Below are positions 1 through 8,803 of a stretch of 53,736 nucleotides of DNA, piece by piece. Position numbers and translations under genes: made by a program. How positions within the stretch are numbered: position 1 is the stretch's first letter; the number at the start of each line of letters is the position of its first letter. Below the pieces are notes generated by a model. That model was not told the origin of the DNA. It did no database searches and worked only from the letters and a program-made list of their open reading frames with translations. The DNA comes from Verrucomicrobiales bacterium (GTDB lineage Bacteria; Verrucomicrobiota; Verrucomicrobiia; Limisphaerales; UBA9464): NCBI GenBank assembly GCA_016793645.1, contig JAEUHD010000181.1:1-53736 (forward strand), given 5' to 3'.

Positions 1-433
1 GCGCCACTCCTCCGCGCTGCCGGCGCGGAGGCAACATCACCCGCGGGCGGCAGCCCGCAGCCACCCTGGGAGCATGGGTGGGGGCGCGCTCCCGCGCGCT
101 CCTGACTTCCGTCCGCGGCAACACCGCCGCGGACACCGCACGTACCGACGACCCGGCACTCCCCAAGCAGCGCAACTCCACACGCGCCACCCCTCCGCGC
201 TGCCGGCGCGGAGGCAACATCACCCGCGGGCGGCAGCCCGCAGCCACCTTGGGAGCATGGGTGGGGGCGCGCTGCCGCGCGCTCCTGACTTCCGTCCGCG
301 GCAGCACCACCGCGGACACCGAACGCACCAACGCCCCGGGTCTCCCCAGGCAACGCGACTCCACACGCGCCACCCCTCCGCGCTGCCGGCGCGGAGGCAC
401 CATCACCCGCGGGCGGCAGCCCGCAGCCACCTG
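1..433. repeat. Tandem array of a 183-bp hairpin-rich unit (about 2.4 copies)
   Basis: The unit starting GCGCCAC recurs at 1, 184 and 367, an exact 183-bp period; the third copy breaks off near 433. Each unit carries several GC-rich inverted repeats. In copy 1 these are CTCCGCGC (10-17) with GCGCGGAG (23-30), a GCGGGC/GCCCGC pair around 44-59, and TCCGCGGC (112-119) with GCCGCGGA (126-133). The first ~130 bp are nearly identical between copies and the last ~50 bp diverge. The array begins at the window edge, so its true length is unknown. It touches the 3' end of the radical SAM gene and may act as a transcript end or an RNA structure. Reading frames through it are repeat artefacts. Confidence 0.85.
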
Positions 434-439
434 GTTGGG

Positions 440-2296
440 TCAATCGACGGTATCCAACTGGGGTTCTGAAGCCACCGGCACCGGCTTCCCGCTCCCGCCG
501 ACTCGGCTGCCGGTCTGGCGGGTCTCGTGCGGCTGGTTCGGACGCAGCATGCGCTTCTGGCGCTCGCGGTCGCCGGCGTTGCGCACGACCGGGATCGGCT
601 TGCCGGTGTTGATGTCGAGTCCGGTCACGTACATCGCCGCGGAACCCGTCATCGGCAGGGGAATAAAGTCCTGAACCTGTTGGAGATTCCACCGCTCCTT
701 CTTCAGGAACTGTTCCACCGCACCCATCTCCTTCTCGGTGCAGCCCGGGAAACTGGAGATGAAGTACGGCACCAGGTACTGCTCCTTCCCCGCCTCTTCG
801 CTCAAATCAAAGAACTTCTCCATGAATGCCGGGAAATCGCCCGCCGGCTTCCGCATGCGGCGCAGGACCTCCGGATGCATGTGCTCCGGCGCCACCTTCA
901 TGTGGCCCGAGACATGGTTCTGGACGAGTTCCCGGGTGTACTCGGGCGTGCGCAGGGCGACGTCCATGCGGATGCCGGATTGCACGAAGACATGCTTCAC
1001 GCCCGGCTGCTTCCGGGCGCCGCGCAGGAGATCCAGGCCCTCCTTTTCGTTGAGTTCCAGCACGGGGCAAATGGACGGCCAAAGGCAGCTCGGCCGATGG
1101 CATTTTTTACACTCCTCGGAGTGCCCATTGCGCGCCGCAAAAAGGTTCGCTGTGGGACCGCCCAGATCGGAAATGGTGCCCTTGAAGTTGCCGGACTCGG
1201 CGACCTTGCGGATCTCCTTCAACACGGAATCCACGCTGCGGCTCGACAGGAATTTCCCCTGGTGGAATCCCAGGCCGCAGAAGGTGCATCCGCCCGGACA
1301 CCCGCGGGACACGATGATCGAGTCCTTGATGGTGGCGAATCCCGGCACCGGCTCGGTGTAGCTCGGATGCGCCAACCGCATGAACGGATACTCATACAGG
1401 GCGTCGAGTTCCGGACCATCCACGGGAAACGCCGGCGGCTCCTGGAGCACGGCGCGATTCCCGTGCATCTGCACCAGGCGGCGTCCGCTGTAGGGCGTCT
1501 GCTGCGCTTCGACCACCTTGGTCAGCCGCATCAGGTGCGTTTTGTCGGCCTGCAACTCCTCCCAGGAGGGAAGAATAATGCAGTCGCTGAAATCCGCCGC
1601 CGCGGTGGCCTTGCTGCCGAGGAACACCGCAGTACCCCGAATCCCCCCAAAGTCTCGCCGTCCCGACTGCAGTCGCTCGACGATCTCGCGCACTGCCCGC
1701 TCCCCCATGCCGTACACGAGCACGTCGGCCTTGGCGAGGGACAGGATGGAGGGCTTGAGTTTGTCCTCCCAGTAATCGTACTGCGCGACCCGGCGCATGG
1801 AGGCCTCCATGCCGCCCAGCACCACCGGCACGCCGGGAAAGGCACGACGCGCCATCTGGGAATACACCACCGCGGCGTGGTTGGGGCGCTTTCCCGGGAC
1901 ACCCCCGGCGCTGTACACGTCCTCCTTCCGCTTGTGACGGGCGGCGGTGTAGTTCGACAGCATGGAGTCGAGGTTTCCCGCGGTGACGCCGACAAACAGG
2001 CGCGGGGCTCCCATCCCCTGGATCGACTCGATGGTCGTCCAGTCCGGCTGCGCCACGATGCCCACGCGGAGTCCCATCGCTTCGAGGACGCGTCCGATCA
2101 TGGCCGCCCCGAAGGACGGGTGATCCACATAGGCGTCGCCGGTGATGATCAGCACGTCGAGTTCGTCCCAGCCACGCACGTCCATCTCCTCCCGCGTCAT
2201 CGGAAGGAAACCGTTCGACTTCGGTCGCGCTTTGAACTGGATCGGCTCGGAACCCATGTCACCGACCATCAGACTGCATGTCCGTCCGATTGGCAA
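440..2296 (-). CDS. YgiQ family radical SAM protein
   Basis: This is a large radical SAM protein of the YgiQ/UPF0313 family, of about 600 residues. The N-terminal part contains the family block 'MTREEMDVRGWDELDVL' followed by an 'ITGDAYVDHPSFG' stretch. The [4Fe-4S]/SAM motif CxxxCxxC is at C333, C337 and C340, in the context RGCPGGCTFCGLGFHQG. A further Cys-rich stretch (ECKKCHRPSCLWPSICP) lies downstream, as in the family. The substrate of YgiQ is not established. The longest frame opens with TTG at 2296; an ATG at 2257 is an equally good start, and neither has a clear ribosome binding site. The gene ends against the 183-bp repeat array. Family assignment is firm, start uncertain. Confidence 0.93.
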   Translation of the reverse strand: MPIGRTCSLMVGDMGSEPIQFKARPKSNGFLPMTREEMDVRGWDELDVLIITGDAYVDHPSFGAAMIGRVLEAMGLRVGIVAQPDWTTIESIQGMGAPRLFVGVTAGNLDSMLSNYTAARHKRKEDVYSAGGVPGKRPNHAAVVYSQMARRAFPGVPVVLGGMEASMRRVAQYDYWEDKLKPSILSLAKADVLVYGMGERAVREIVERLQSGRRDFGGIRGTAVFLGSKATAAADFSDCIILPSWEELQADKTHLMRLTKVVEAQQTPYSGRRLVQMHGNRAVLQEPPAFPVDGPELDALYEYPFMRLAHPSYTEPVPGFATIKDSIIVSRGCPGGCTFCGLGFHQGKFLSSRSVDSVLKEIRKVAESGNFKGTISDLGGPTANLFAARNGHSEECKKCHRPSCLWPSICPVLELNEKEGLDLLRGARKQPGVKHVFVQSGIRMDVALRTPEYTRELVQNHVSGHMKVAPEHMHPEVLRRMRKPAGDFPAFMEKFFDLSEEAGKEQYLVPYFISSFPGCTEKEMGAVEQFLKKERWNLQQVQDFIPLPMTGSAAMYVTGLDINTGKPIPVVRNAGDRERQKRMLRPNQPHETRQTGSRVGGSGKPVPVASEPQLDTVD

Positions 2297-2343
2297 ATGG
2301 AAGCGGAGTGAAATGGTCTGGTTACACTCCCTGAAGGGGAGAG

Positions 2344-2502
2344 TTTTCAGTATTCAGTGTTCAGTCTTCAGATCCAAACCCTCCCGATGACTGAACACTG
2401 AACACTGAACACTGGTCACTGGTCATTGGTCATTGGTCACTGGTCATTGGTCACTGGTCATTGGTCATTGGTCACTGGTCACTGGTCCGTCGTCCGTGGT
2501 CC
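2344..2502. repeat. Heptanucleotide direct-repeat tract with inverted left arm
   Basis: From 2391 to 2502 the sequence can be read as 16 consecutive 7-mers: three CTGAACA, then a mixture of CTGGTCA and TTGGTCA, ending in degenerate CTGGTCC, GTCGTCC and GTGGTCC. At 2344-2371 lies a tract built of TTCAGT-type 7-mers, the reverse complement of the CTGAACA units, so the two sides could fold into a stem around 2372-2390. The tract occupies the divergent intergenic region between the YgiQ gene and the SMP-30 gene. Apart from it I see no convincing promoter in 2297-2610. A frame through it (2426-2614) reads as monotonous GHWSLVT peptide and is not a gene. Confidence 0.85.
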
Positions 2503-2610
2503 ATTCCCTCTGAAAACTGACAACTCCCCTCCCCACCATTCCCTTGCCCCATCCGCATTCCGGCCCGAGCGTCTCCCGAGTCCCCCGCCCTCATTCATCC
2601 CATCCGCTCC

Positions 2611-3465
2611 ATGAATGCCGAATGCGCTTTACCTGCCGGCGCCGTCCTTGCCGAAGGACCGGTCTGGCACGAGGGACACCTGCACTGGGTCGACATCGAG
2701 AAGGGTGAGCTTCACCGATGGCACCCGCCCTCGGGTACGCGACGTCACTGGACGCTTCCCGGGCGGGTGGGATTCGCCATACCCACAGAACGCGGTGATT
2801 TCCTCCTCGGAGTGAACGATGCCCTGGTGCGAATGGATTTGGACACGGGCACCCGGACACCATTCGCCACGCCGACCGGGGAGCCGGCCGGCAACCGGTT
2901 CAATGACGCCAAATGCGACGCCGCAGGTCGTCTCTGGGCGGGCACCATGTCCGTCCGGGAGGAACCCGGTCGCGGCACGCTGTACCGCGTGGACTTTTCC
3001 GGAGAACTCCATGCCACCGTGCGCGGAGTCGGCATTTCCAACGGACTCGCCTGGTCCCCCGATGATCGAACCCTCTACTACATCGACTCCCCGACGCGCC
3101 GCGTGGACGCCTTTGATTTCGATCCCGCATCGGGCGAGATCTCCAATCGCCGAACAGTCGTCACGTTGACGGATGGATTCCCCGACGGCATGTGCGCCGA
3201 TGCCGTGGGCAATCTCTGGATAGCCCTGTGGGGCGGCTGGGCCGTGGCCTGTCACGATCCCCGCACCGGGCGTCGCCTCGCGGAGGTTCGGGTCCCTGTC
3301 GAGGCCGTCACGTCCTGCTGCTTTGGCGACGGCGACGCCCTGTGGATCACCACGGCCAGCCGGGATCTGGACGCCGCCGGGCGAATCCAGCAACCGCTCG
3401 CCGGCGGCCTCTTCCGCGCAACCGTCGGCGTGGGAGGCCCGGTCCCGCCGCTCTTCCGGGGTTGA
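2611..3465 (+). CDS. SMP-30/gluconolactonase/LRE family protein
   Basis: This 284-residue protein is a six-bladed beta-propeller of the SMP-30/regucalcin family. These are metal-dependent lactonases or related esterases, often acting on sugar lactones. Expected metal-site elements are visible: Glu15 in the N-terminal 'LAEGPVW' motif, an Asn in 'NRFNDAKCD', an Asn in 'GISNGLAWSPD' and an Asp in 'DGFPDGMC'. Length is normal for the family and there is no signal peptide, so it is probably cytoplasmic. The ATG at 2611 is the first start that includes the whole N-terminal motif. It stands alone, convergent with the DUF1501 gene at 3496. Exact substrate unknown; gluconolactone or another aldonolactone is plausible. 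Confidence 0.9.
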   Translation: MNAECALPAGAVLAEGPVWHEGHLHWVDIEKGELHRWHPPSGTRRHWTLPGRVGFAIPTERGDFLLGVNDALVRMDLDTGTRTPFATPTGEPAGNRFNDAKCDAAGRLWAGTMSVREEPGRGTLYRVDFSGELHATVRGVGISNGLAWSPDDRTLYYIDSPTRRVDAFDFDPASGEISNRRTVVTLTDGFPDGMCADAVGNLWIALWGGWAVACHDPRTGRRLAEVRVPVEAVTSCCFGDGDALWITTASRDLDAAGRIQQPLAGGLFRATVGVGGPVPPLFRG

Positions 3466-3495
3466 ATTCCCCGGGTGGATTGTACCCATCCCCGG

Positions 3496-4905
3496 TCAGG
3501 CCAGAATGCCGCGGATGACCTCCCCCTCGACGTCGGTCAACCGGAAGCGCCGACCATTGTGAAGGTAGGTGAGTCTCTCGTGATCCAGTCCCAGGCAGTG
3601 AAGGACTGTGGCATGCAGATCGTGGACGCTGACCGGGTTCACCGCCGCCTTCCACCCGATCTCGTCGGATTCGCCGTAATGCACCCCACCGCGAATCCCG
3701 CCACCCGCCATCCAGACCAGGAACCCGTGGGGATTGTGGTCGCGTCCATCCCCCTTCTCCGATACCGGCATGCGACCAAACTCCCCGCCCCAGATCACCA
3801 GCGTCTGGTCGAGCAATCCCCGCTGCTTCAAATCGGTCAGCAGGGCGGCCACGGGCTGGTCCGTTTCCAGCATCCGGCGCGAATGCTGGTCGCGAAGTCC
3901 GTTATGGGAATCCCACTCGTCGTCGCAGTAGGCCTGCACGAAACGGACGCCCCGCTCGACCAGGCGCCGCGCCAGCATGCATTTCTCGCCATAGGGCCGG
4001 GTGACGTCCTGGTCGAGTCCGTAGAGCCTGCGAATGGATTCGGGTTCATCCGCGAGGCGGACGGCCTCGCTCGCCGCCATCTGCATCCGGAACGCCAGTT
4101 CAAAGCTCTCCACGCGTCCCGACAAGTCAGGTTCCCCGGGAAACCGCGCCGCGTGGTCGCGGTTGAGGTCCCCGGCGAGATCGAGCATCCGACGCTGCCG
4201 TTCCTCGGTAATCTCCCCGGGACGGTTGAGGTTGAGAATGGGCGTGCCGCGCGCACGGAGGGCGGTGCCTTGGAATTCGCTGGGAAGGAAACCGGACCCC
4301 CAATTGCCCGCGCCGCCCTTGCTGCCCTTGGAGTTCTGGAGGACGACAAAACCCGGGAGATTGCGATTCTCCGATCCCAGACCGTAGGTCAGCCACGAAC
4401 CCGCGCTCGGATAACCGGCCCGGATAAACCCGGTGTTCATCTGGTACATGGCCGGGCCATGCGCCGGGGACTCGGCATGACAGGACCGGATCAACGCGAG
4501 GTCATCGACATGCCGGGCAATGTGCGGCATCCGGTCGCAGACCCAGGTGCCGCTCTCGCCGTATTGACGGAAGGCAAACGGCGACTTCATCAGCGGCCCC
4601 GGACTCCCAAAGAAGACGTCCACGGGCAATGCGGGCTGCCGTCCGTCGTTGCGCGTCAGTTCCGGCTTCGGATCGAACGTGTCCACCGCACTCGGACCTC
4701 CCTCCATGAACAGCCAGATCACCGACTTGGCGCGCGGTGGCCGGTGAAATCCGCGAATCCCATCCGAGGCGGTCAATAGGTCGGCGAAGGCGAGCGACCC
4801 GAATCCGGCGCCCGCCCTGCGCAGGAATTCACGCCGGCTCGTTGGCGTCCCCTCCACGCGCCCACAAGGGAACCGGCGCGCATTGGATCGGGAGTCATTC
4901 GACAT
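3496..4905 (-). CDS. DUF1501 domain-containing protein with Tat signal
   Basis: A 469-residue protein of the DUF1501 family, which has an alkaline phosphatase/sulfatase-like fold and is abundant in Planctomycetes and Verrucomicrobia. Its N terminus carries a twin-arginine-type signal, SRREFLRRAG (S23-R24-R25), followed by a hydrophobic 'FGSLAFADLL' stretch, so export of a folded protein is expected. Family landmarks include 'VIWLFMEGGPSAVDTFDPK' near the start and 'LVIWGGEFGRMP' followed by 'DHNPHGFLVWMAGGG' towards the C terminus. Its start overlaps the end of the DUF1549/DUF1553 gene by 11 bp, the usual partnership for these families and a sign of translational coupling. Biochemical function is not established. 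Confidence 0.93.
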   Translation of the reverse strand: MSNDSRSNARRFPCGRVEGTPTSRREFLRRAGAGFGSLAFADLLTASDGIRGFHRPPRAKSVIWLFMEGGPSAVDTFDPKPELTRNDGRQPALPVDVFFGSPGPLMKSPFAFRQYGESGTWVCDRMPHIARHVDDLALIRSCHAESPAHGPAMYQMNTGFIRAGYPSAGSWLTYGLGSENRNLPGFVVLQNSKGSKGGAGNWGSGFLPSEFQGTALRARGTPILNLNRPGEITEERQRRMLDLAGDLNRDHAARFPGEPDLSGRVESFELAFRMQMAASEAVRLADEPESIRRLYGLDQDVTRPYGEKCMLARRLVERGVRFVQAYCDDEWDSHNGLRDQHSRRMLETDQPVAALLTDLKQRGLLDQTLVIWGGEFGRMPVSEKGDGRDHNPHGFLVWMAGGGIRGGVHYGESDEIGWKAAVNPVSVHDLHATVLHCLGLDHERLTYLHNGRRFRLTDVEGEVIRGILA

Positions 4906-7201
4906 AGATGAACTCGTTCAAGGTGAGCAACACGTGGCAAAGGTCGGTCAGTCCTTCGACAGGCAGGGCAGCCCCGGTGGCGTCCGGAGCCTGGGACAGG
5001 AATCCCGCAACCCGCGCCCACTCGTCATCCGACGGAAGTCTCGCCAGGGCCAACGCATACGCCCGACGCACCTGCGCCCGCGGGTCCAGGCCCGCCTCCG
5101 TGATCACGCGTTGGGCGAACTGCGTGGCGGATTTCCGCACCCAATCACTGTTCATCAGCGTGAGTGCCTGGGTGGGGACGGTCGTGACGTTCCGGCGGCC
5201 GCAACTGGCCAGGCCATTCGGCGCATCAAACACCTCGGTCATCGGATTCGGGACCGAACGCTTGGCAAAGGCGTACACGCTGCGTCGCCACAGGTCCGGG
5301 CCATCCTGCAGATTCGTGGGATACTCGTCCTTGCTCCGGGTGGCCATCGCCTCCTTGGGAATCAGGGGGCGGAACGGCGGGCCAAACATCCTGCGGTTCA
5401 ACCGGCCGCTCACCGCGAGAATCGAGTCAAAGAGGGCGTCGGAATCCAGGCGGACCGGACGCCTCAACGCCCCCGGGGTTCCGTCCGCCTTCTGGCGATA
5501 GGCCGCACTGGTTACGATCAGGCGGTGGATGGGCTTCAAATGCCACTGCTGGCGCACCAGTTCCCCGGCGAGCCATTCGAGCAGTTCCGGATGCGATGGC
5601 GCGTCGCCCTGGGTTCCAAAGTCATTGGGCGTCCGGACCAGTCCCTCGCCAAAGTGGTGCTGCCAGATCCGGTTCACGATGACCCGGGCCGTGAGCGCCC
5701 CGGCGCCCCGGTCCACATCGGTCAACCAACGCGCAAGCGCACTCCGCTGATAGGTGGTGGGGGGATGGATAAATCCGTTCGCGTCCACCGCAGGCACCCC
5801 GGAAGGAACCTCCTCTGCCGGGAGCGCCACCTCCTTCCAGTACTCGGAATAGGCCTTGCCCCGATCCATCACCTGAAGGAATCCGGCGGTCACCGGCTCC
5901 TTGCGATTGAGGACACTGCCGCGCCCGAGCAGAAACTGGGGGAGCGGATCCGACTGTCGATCCATCACTCCCAGGCATCGTGCGGACACGACGGCATTGC
6001 TCCCGGACCGGTTCGCCGCCGACTCCAGGGCGTCCCAGGTCGTGCGACCGGATTCGGTCAGCCATTGCCGGAGGTCGGAATCCTCCACCTTCAACCGGGC
6101 CCCGTATTCCTTGTAGAGCGCCGTCTGCACGGGAACGAAGAAATGCTCCGGCTGCCGGAGCCAGAACTTCTGTTCATCGGTCAATCCCAGCGCGGACATC
6201 CGCGACTCGCGGCAGGCGGTCCGCTGCTGCTCCCTCCACGCCTCCCATTCGCGCCGGGGTTTCGAAAGCGATGCCACGCGGCGCTCCGCAGTCGAGAACG
6301 CGGCCATCATGCGGTAGTAGTCGCGCGTGGGCAGCGGATCAAACTTGTGGTCGTGGCAGCGAGCGCACGCAAGCGTGAGGCCGAGGAACGCCGATGCCGT
6401 CGTGGACACCATGTCGTCCAACTCGTCGTACCGGATCCGAAGCTTGTTCTCCTCGGTGTCCGCAGGCGTCGTATCCTCAAACGGCGCGGCCGCCAGAAAC
6501 CCGGTCGCAGCCACCGCATCGGGATTCCCGGGCGCCCACTCATCCCCGGCAACCTGCCACTGCACAAAGGTATTGAAGGGCAGATCGTCATTGAAGGCCC
6601 GGATCACCCAATCCCGATAGGGCCAGGCCTCCTTGCGATCGAGGTCGCTTTCATAGCCATCGCTGTCCGCATACCGGGCGACGTCCAACCAATGCCGTGC
6701 CCAGCGCTCTCCAAAATGCCGGCTGGCCAGCAACTGGTCTGCGAGTCGCGTCGGCGCGTCCGGCGCCGGATCGGCTTCGAAGGCTTCGACCTGTTCCGGA
6801 GCGGGCGGAAGCCCGAGCAGGTCGAGGCAGAGGCGTCGGATCAGGACGCGACGGGGAGCCTCGGCGGGAAGCGGTCCGCCCCGGAAGAGGAGCGCATCCA
6901 CCGGATGGGAATGGGTTCCCGGAGGCACGACGGTTTGCAGGGGGCGAAAGGCCCAGTGATTCCGATCGGCGTCCGTGATGCTCCGTTCGCCCGGGCTTCC
7001 CGCCATCGCCAAAGCCGTCCACAGGAGGAAAACACCCAGCGCCCGTCCGAGTCCCAACGGCAGGGAGACCCCCGCGCAGCACGACGGACCTGGACCTCGG
7101 GGAAACACGGAAATCACCCTGCCACTCCCTGTCCCGTCATGCACCCAGATTTGACATCCACCGCAGTCCATGGCCGGGGCGGACGCGCCCCCGTCGGCCA
7201 T
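4895..7201 (-). CDS. DUF1549/DUF1553 (PSCyt2/PSD1) domain protein
   Basis: A large exported protein of the planctomycete-type cytochrome-associated family. The N-terminal half is DUF1549, with 'RLCLDLLGLPP', 'HWLDVARYADSDGYE' and the heme-like 'CARCHDHKFDP' motif. The C-terminal half is DUF1553, with 'RVIVNRIWQHHFGEGLV', 'TPNDFGTQGDAPSHPELL' and 'FDAPNG'. The separate N-terminal cytochrome domain found in many relatives is absent. I place the start at ATG 7201, just after the glycosyltransferase gene stops and with a GAGGG 10 nt upstream; a signal-peptide-like stretch (GRALGVFLLWTALAMAG) follows. An in-frame start at 7273 would overlap the neighbouring gene. The DUF1501 gene follows with an 11-bp overlap, so the two probably work together. 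Precise role unknown. Confidence 0.88.
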   Translation of the reverse strand: MADGGASAPAMDCGGCQIWVHDGTGSGRVISVFPRGPGPSCCAGVSLPLGLGRALGVFLLWTALAMAGSPGERSITDADRNHWAFRPLQTVVPPGTHSHPVDALLFRGGPLPAEAPRRVLIRRLCLDLLGLPPAPEQVEAFEADPAPDAPTRLADQLLASRHFGERWARHWLDVARYADSDGYESDLDRKEAWPYRDWVIRAFNDDLPFNTFVQWQVAGDEWAPGNPDAVAATGFLAAAPFEDTTPADTEENKLRIRYDELDDMVSTTASAFLGLTLACARCHDHKFDPLPTRDYYRMMAAFSTAERRVASLSKPRREWEAWREQQRTACRESRMSALGLTDEQKFWLRQPEHFFVPVQTALYKEYGARLKVEDSDLRQWLTESGRTTWDALESAANRSGSNAVVSARCLGVMDRQSDPLPQFLLGRGSVLNRKEPVTAGFLQVMDRGKAYSEYWKEVALPAEEVPSGVPAVDANGFIHPPTTYQRSALARWLTDVDRGAGALTARVIVNRIWQHHFGEGLVRTPNDFGTQGDAPSHPELLEWLAGELVRQQWHLKPIHRLIVTSAAYRQKADGTPGALRRPVRLDSDALFDSILAVSGRLNRRMFGPPFRPLIPKEAMATRSKDEYPTNLQDGPDLWRRSVYAFAKRSVPNPMTEVFDAPNGLASCGRRNVTTVPTQALTLMNSDWVRKSATQFAQRVITEAGLDPRAQVRRAYALALARLPSDDEWARVAGFLSQAPDATGAALPVEGLTDLCHVLLTLNEFIYVE

Positions 7202-7214
7202 CCGATGAAGACCC

Positions 7215-8513
7215 TCAACGCACCGGGATGTTCCCACTCCGAGCCCCCTCGTCGGACTGCCAATACCCCTCAATCTGATTCACGGCATCCCGGAGTCCAT
7301 CCATGCCGTCAAACCGGCCGGCGATCGCCCTCGCCCGGGATCGAACCTCCGGGACAAGCACCTTCCTCAAGGCTTCGACGATCGGGCCCGCGCGGTGGTC
7401 GGCGCGCGGGAGCCAGGTCCCGACGCCAAGACGCACCACCCGTTTTGCATTGTCGAGCTGATCAAATCCGAACGGCAGGATGACCTGCCCAATCCCGGCG
7501 CCGAGGGCCTTGGCCGTCGTTCCAATCCCGCCGTGGTGAACCACGGCCCCGCACCGTGGAAACAGGCGTTCAAAGGCGACAAACCCACAATGCTTCACAA
7601 AGGCCGGAAGATTTTCGGGAAGTTGTTCCCGAAACCGGGTGAGGAGGATGCCGTTCCACCCCCCCAACCGACAGGCTTCGATGCATTCCGAAAACAACGC
7701 CGCGGCGTGCTTCATTCCGGTCCCAAAGGAAAACGCCACGGTCGGCCGGTCGCGGGCGCAATGGGCCCCCAGGTCCCCGGGAAGTCCCGAGTCGTCCCGG
7801 CTGTCCCCAATCGGGAATCCGGTCAGGCGCAGTTGTGGCGGCCAGTCGCCCTGCGGCGGGCCGTACCAGTCGGGGAACAGTCCGAGCGCCAGCCGTTCCG
7901 AAAGCCACCACTGAAACACCCTGCGGACGGGAGCCATTCCGAGCGAGGACCTCAGGCGGTTTAATCCGCGTCCCACCAGAAACCAACCCACGAGGTCGAA
8001 CGCCCGATCATAGGCGGCACCCACGAACCGCGGCGCGTTCGGGGACAATGTTCCGCCGCCCATCATGGCGGGCGGCGCCATCCTGCTCGGAATCAGCCAG
8101 GGCTGGAGCACAATGCTCACAAGGGGAATGGACCGTTCCTCCGCCACAAGCCGGGCGCCGATCACGCCAGGACTCGCAATGAGCGCGCTGTCAGCGGGCG
8201 AAACCAGTCGCCGAAGCTCCGCGTACTGGCGGTGCATCAGGGGTCGCCCCCACGTCGCAATGGTCCACGGACCCAGGATGGGATGCCAAAGGCTCCTGCG
8301 GGAGAGAAGATCCTCCGTCTCAGCCCCGGAGACCAGAGTCAGGAACTCCAAGCCGGCATTCGCGGCCCGGGCTCTGAAGTGTTCATGGGTCGCGAGGGTG
8401 ACCCGATATCCTCGGGACCGCAGGACCCGGCCCAGTCCGAAAAATGGAAAAATGTCCCCATCGGTTCCAACCGTGGCGAGCACCGCGTGCCGTTGGGAAA
8501 CGTCTCCCCGCAT
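7215..8513 (-). CDS. Glycosyltransferase, GT1/UGT-like (GT-B fold)
   Basis: A nucleotide-sugar-dependent glycosyltransferase of the MGT/UGT class, about 432 residues from the chosen start. The N-terminal acceptor domain opens with 'VLATVGTDGDIFPFFGLG', the usual first strand and loop. The C-terminal donor domain has the GT1 signature 'GAVVHHGGIGTTAKALGAG' followed by 'LPFGFDQLDNA'. An open frame continues upstream to 8819 but shows no family sequence there, so ATG 8513, immediately before the first strand, is preferred; no good ribosome binding site is seen. It lies 13 bp upstream of the DUF1549/DUF1553 gene on the same strand. The acceptor is unknown; relatives glycosylate sterols, lipids or small natural products. 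Confidence 0.9.
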   Translation of the reverse strand: MRGDVSQRHAVLATVGTDGDIFPFFGLGRVLRSRGYRVTLATHEHFRARAANAGLEFLTLVSGAETEDLLSRRSLWHPILGPWTIATWGRPLMHRQYAELRRLVSPADSALIASPGVIGARLVAEERSIPLVSIVLQPWLIPSRMAPPAMMGGGTLSPNAPRFVGAAYDRAFDLVGWFLVGRGLNRLRSSLGMAPVRRVFQWWLSERLALGLFPDWYGPPQGDWPPQLRLTGFPIGDSRDDSGLPGDLGAHCARDRPTVAFSFGTGMKHAAALFSECIEACRLGGWNGILLTRFREQLPENLPAFVKHCGFVAFERLFPRCGAVVHHGGIGTTAKALGAGIGQVILPFGFDQLDNAKRVVRLGVGTWLPRADHRAGPIVEALRKVLVPEVRSRARAIAGRFDGMDGLRDAVNQIEGYWQSDEGARSGNIPVR

Positions 8514-8599
8514 CTCTGGCAATAGACCGTCCGGGACGAGTTCCGTCCCGGGAAATCCGAGTCCCGGTCCCGTCGCCCCCCTCCCCGCCGTCTGCCCCT

Positions 8600-8803
8600 T
8601 CACAATCGATTCTCCGGTTCCTGAAACTTTCGCGCCGTCCGGTGAGTGAGTGACAGGGTCATGAAGACGACGCTGATTGCGAGGAAGGATTTGATCGAGG
8701 AAATGTCCGCGGCTCTGGCCTCGCCGCGGATCAGCCGGTCCCATCGCGAGGCAAAGCCGATCCGAGTCCACATCCCCATTCCGAGTCCCACGAGCGCCGG
8801 CAC
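8600..8803 (-). pseudogene. Possible remnant of an ABC-2 type permease C terminus
   Basis: The last ~57 codons here read 'FASRWDRLIRGEARAADISS' followed by a hydrophobic stretch (FLAISVVFMTLSL). That resembles the C-terminal end of ABC-2/GldF-type permeases, in which a short 'H/R-x-D-x-x-x-R-G' segment and a D-rich turn precede the last membrane helix. An in-frame TGA lies just upstream of the first start, and I find no further permease sequence in any frame towards the DedA gene, so at most the 3' end of such a gene survives. The match is by eye and short. The tract overlaps a plus-strand frame (8703-8999), and at most one of the two is likely to be real. Confidence 0.35.

Noticed and set aside
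1..433. CRISPR array
   Set aside because: The period is 183 bp with only two to three copies. The copies have no short repeat plus unique spacer structure, and no cas genes are in the window.
74..674. Two overlapping plus-strand frames through the 183-bp repeats
   Set aside because: The peptide simply repeats with the DNA period, is Arg/Pro/Ala-rich in both frames, and continues antisense into the YgiQ gene; no domain or start signal.
527..2311. 594-codon frame antisense to the YgiQ gene
   Set aside because: The opposite strand encodes a full radical SAM protein with all motifs; this frame is open only because of high GC content and has no recognisable domain.
2426..2614. Plus-strand frame giving a GHWSLVT-repeat peptide
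   Set aside because: It is a direct translation of the heptamer repeats. Such frames are a known annotation artefact; no start signal or homologous domain.
4883..7483. 866-codon frame antisense to the DUF1549/DUF1553 gene
   Set aside because: Long because of codon bias on the real strand. It crosses gene boundaries and shows no domain or membrane pattern.
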